A stretch of DNA of 64,000 nucleotides from Candidatus Rokuibacteriota bacterium (lineage in GTDB: Bacteria; Methylomirabilota; Methylomirabilia; Rokubacteriales; CSP1-6). The position numbers and the translations under genes are program-made. Below are positions 61,859-64,000 of this stretch, piece after piece. A model generated the notes under the pieces. That model was not told the origin of the DNA. It ran no database searches and saw only the letters and a list, made by a program, of their open reading frames with translations. Every line of letters starts with the position of its first letter. Position 1 is the first letter of the stretch. Location: contig JACQFL010000032.1 of the NCBI GenBank assembly GCA_016200085.1, positions 1 through 64,000 on the forward strand, in the 5' to 3' direction.

Positions 61859-61986
61859 CGGACGCTCTTCGCGCGCGGCACGGATCGCGGGGCCACGCGC
61901 ATCCCGCGCCCGTGTCAAGGAGTCGGCGCTCGCGCGCGGTCATCGCGAGGGCGGGGTGCCGGTGGCCGCCGCCGTCACGCGACCCC

Positions 61987-63555
61987 TCAGCGCATCCGCT
62001 TGAGCAGATCCTGCAGCCCCTTCTCGATGCGTCCGGCATCGCCGGGGGAAAGCAGTGAGGCGGGCACGACGCTGACGGACGGGGCGGCCGCGGTGCCCGT
62101 GACCCTGGCGCGGACGTTGCGGCCCGCGACCGCGGCGACCACGTCGAAGCTCAGGGCGCCGCTGGCGAGGTTGTACTGGCCGGCGATGGTCGCCTTGACC
62201 GCCCGGCCGTTGAAGACGAGGTCTCGCGAGGTGAGGACGCCGTCCCGGGCCTGGTACGTCCCGGTGATCGAGTCGAACTCCGCGAGCGCGGAGGACGACA
62301 CGGGCGTACCCGGTCCGAGGAGCGTCCCCACCGCGCCGGCGACGCTGGCGATCGCGTCGAGCATCCGGAGCGCCTGCACCCCGACGATGCGCCCGGCGCC
62401 GATCTTCACCTGCCCCGCCCCGGACAGCGTGCGGGGGATGTCGCCCGCGGTGAAGGCCGCGGTGCCCGTGAGGTCGAGCGGGCCGCTGACGGCCTGGGCG
62501 TGGCAGAGGAAATCGACGAGCACGCGCTCGAGGGGCAACGCCCGGATGGCGAGGTCGCCCAGTTGCACGGTGATGCGCCGGTCGACCTGCGCGATCACGG
62601 TGGCGGTCACGGTGCCGCCGGCCACCGAGGCCATGAGCGGGCGGCCCGTGAAGCGGCCGTCTTCCCAGCCGGCGGCGAGCGTCACCGACGGCAGCGCGAG
62701 CGTGCGACGCCTGGGCTCCGGGCACTGGGGGTTGGTCTCGGTCACCGTGACATTGGCCAGCGCGACCTCGCCGGTGAGGACCGGCCGGCCCGCGGTACCT
62801 GCAAGCGAGAAGGTGGCCTTGAGCCCGCCGCCGAGCCGGGGCTCCGGCCCCATCGCGACAGCGACGAGGCCCTCGAGGTCCTTGCCCTCGACGGTGATCC
62901 TGCCGCGGAGCGGCGCGTCCAGCGGCGTGCGCGCGCCACCGAGGCCGAAGGCGCCGTCGGCGAGCGTGAACGTGAGCCCGCCGGGCTCGAGGCGCCCCGC
63001 GGCGCTGAACGTCACCCCGCCGGACGCCGGCGCCACCGAGAGATCCAGGCCCTCCACGCGATAGCGCGCGCCCGGCCCCGGCCGGCGCGCCTCGTACTGC
63101 ACGCGCCCCTGCTCGACCATGATTCGCGAGCCGAGCAGGGCGACGTACCCGCCGCTGCCCGAACCGCCGCCCGCGCGCGGCCTCGGGGCGGGCCGCGGCT
63201 CGGCGGGCGTCACGCCGAGCGTGGCGACGTTCCAGCGACCATCGGGCGCCTGCACGAGCGAGATCGCCGGCTGCTTGAGCACCAGCGTGCCGAACTCCAT
63301 GCGTCCGGTGAGCAGCGGGCGCAGGCGCAGCTGGAGCCGGGCCTCGTCGAGCCGGAGGAGGGGCGCGGAGCCGAAGGCGGGATCCTCGGCCACCTCGAGC
63401 TCGCGCACGCTCACGGCGGGGCGCGGCAGGAGCGACACCGACAGCGCGGTGAACCTCGCCTCGCGGCCGAGGGCTTGCCTGAGGTGGGCGGCGATCAGCG
63501 CCTGGGCGCGCGGGCTATCGACGAGGCGCGGGAGCAACGCCGCGGCGGCGATCAC
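61987..63555 (-). CDS. AsmA-family protein
   Basis: A 522-residue AsmA-like protein, a bridge-type lipid-transport or outer-membrane-assembly factor. It starts with a membrane anchor, then RLVDSPRAQALIAAHLRQALGREARF (AsmA N-terminal signature), many short beta-repeat segments, and a C-terminal AsmA_2-like block (LEFDSITGTYQARDGVLTSRDLVFNG-type AEFDSITGTYQA). GTG at 63555 is the first usual start but cuts most of the anchor helix. The in-frame codons upstream from CTG 63606 read LRLRWWLLVVLAAIIVLVI, so a CTG start is likely. It follows the Tim44-like gene directly. Confidence 0.85.
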   Translation of the reverse strand: MIAAAALLPRLVDSPRAQALIAAHLRQALGREARFTALSVSLLPRPAVSVRELEVAEDPAFGSAPLLRLDEARLQLRLRPLLTGRMEFGTLVLKQPAISLVQAPDGRWNVATLGVTPAEPRPAPRPRAGGGSGSGGYVALLGSRIMVEQGRVQYEARRPGPGARYRVEGLDLSVAPASGGVTFSAAGRLEPGGLTFTLADGAFGLGGARTPLDAPLRGRITVEGKDLEGLVAVAMGPEPRLGGGLKATFSLAGTAGRPVLTGEVALANVTVTETNPQCPEPRRRTLALPSVTLAAGWEDGRFTGRPLMASVAGGTVTATVIAQVDRRITVQLGDLAIRALPLERVLVDFLCHAQAVSGPLDLTGTAAFTAGDIPRTLSGAGQVKIGAGRIVGVQALRMLDAIASVAGAVGTLLGPGTPVSSSALAEFDSITGTYQARDGVLTSRDLVFNGRAVKATIAGQYNLASGALSFDVVAAVAGRNVRARVTGTAAAPSVSVVPASLLSPGDAGRIEKGLQDLLKRMR

Positions 63556-63609
63556 CAGGACGATGATCGCCGCCAGGACGACGAGCAGCCACCAGCGGAG
63601 CCGCAGCCC

Positions 63610-64000
63610 CTACCCCGTCTGGATGGCGGAGAGCTGCCAGCGATTCGGACCGACGGGCCGCACGAAGGTCCAGAACTCGTTGACCTGCTGCGGCACCGTC
63701 CGCGAGCCGTCGACGAGCCCGCCGGTGGCGTCGTCGATCGTGTAGTCCATCAGCCCGACCTCGAAGCAGACGGTGATGTAGTCCTGGCCCGACTCCTGCC
63801 AGGCCTCGCTCACGTCGGCGCGCCGGATCTCGATGCCGTCGATGATGTTGGTCAGGTGCATGTCGCGCAGCTTGTCGACCTGCGGCTGGAGCACGCCGAA
63901 CATCTCCGCGGTCAGCCGCTCGCGCACCGCGGTGAGGTCGCGGCGCGCCACCGCGGCCTGGACTTCCAGGAACATCCCGCGCGCCACGTCGGCGACGTAC
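63610..64000 (-). CDS. Tim44-like domain protein, 5' end outside window
   Basis: The C-terminal part of a Tim44-like (TIM44/L45-type) protein. The frame is open to the window edge, giving VADVARGMFLEVQAAVARRDLTAVRERLT, then SEAWQESGQDYITVCFEV, LMDYTIDDATG, and VNEFWTFVRPVGPNRWQLSAIQ. The first visible ATG (63987) is inside the conserved helix, so the true start is beyond 64000. The N-terminal part usually carries a signal or membrane helix. It ends with TAG at 63610, four bases before the AsmA upstream CTG. Function in the envelope is not known. Confidence 0.75.
   Translation of the reverse strand, partial: YVADVARGMFLEVQAAVARRDLTAVRERLTAEMFGVLQPQVDKLRDMHLTNIIDGIEIRRADVSEAWQESGQDYITVCFEVGLMDYTIDDATGGLVDGSRTVPQQVNEFWTFVRPVGPNRWQLSAIQTG

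Overview
The window is about 64 kb of very GC-rich (near 70%), densely coded bacterial DNA. Many genes start at GTG and many neighbours overlap by 1 to 10 bases. A two-partner-secretion exoprotein, an outer-membrane barrel remnant and an AsmA protein indicate a Gram-negative envelope. Many class 5 solute-binding transporters, CoA transferases, luciferase-like (FMN/F420) oxidoreductases and ring-cleavage enzymes suggest a versatile soil or subsurface heterotroph. Candidatus Rokubacteria/Methylomirabilota would fit, but that is inference from gene content only. I saw no rRNA, tRNA or CRISPR array.

Layout. 1-10.4 kb: a partial haemagglutinin-type exoprotein with 185-codon repeats; a glycogen-synthase-like GT4 plus HAD phosphatase pair; a secreted intradiol-dioxygenase-fold protein; a sigma-54 two-component system; DedA; a second GT4. 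10.4-21.2 kb: a seven-gene minus-strand operon (MmgE/PrpD, class III CoA transferase, binding protein, two permeases, two MaoC-type hydratases), with a second related binding protein/permease set diverging from it. Neither set has an ATPase gene. 21.3-26.8 kb: a gene graveyard holding ModA, IS630, SHOCT, DsrE/RND/outer-membrane, glyoxalase, aldo-keto reductase and hydrogenase-like fragments. It also holds an intact luciferase-like gene and a sulfide:quinone-reductase-like flavoprotein interrupted by one in-frame TGA where a redox cysteine is expected, followed by a perfect short hairpin. This is the most interesting spot in the window.

26.9-31.6 kb: a plus-strand catabolic operon (cupin, LigA-like, LigB-like, formamidase, glyoxalase/SnoaL fusion, luciferase-like, F420/PPOX). 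31.6-34.3 kb: tandem HDOD signalling genes with receiver domains. 34.5-43.7 kb: a broken nitroreductase, then a GntR regulator with a palindromic operator, a heme-oxygenase-like diiron protein with a Rieske ferredoxin, GlcG, acyl-CoA ligase, a frameshifted nitronate monooxygenase, a luciferase-like enzyme, a quinone oxidoreductase and PlsC. 43.8-55.5 kb: housekeeping and orphan genes (AlaX, PPi-type phosphofructokinase, Nudix, RidA, a lone molybdenum hydroxylase subunit, PolX, a duplicated-motif membrane protein). 55.5-64 kb: a VapBC pair with a leaderless-type promoter; a four-gene overlapping operon (GT2, Gfo/Idh/MocA, DapF-like with both catalytic cysteines replaced by serine, LOG); citrate synthase; a methyltransferase; AsmA; and a partial Tim44-like gene.

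Two families of non-coding repeats stand out. One is a set of palindromic elements between convergent genes (5.6-5.9 kb and 44.3-44.7 kb). The other is a 77-78 bp element present in opposite orientations at 53.95 kb and 59.75 kb. Several genes lack any usual start codon where their fold should begin, and at least three genes carry single-base frameshifts. Part of this could be assembly error, so reads should be checked before biology is inferred.
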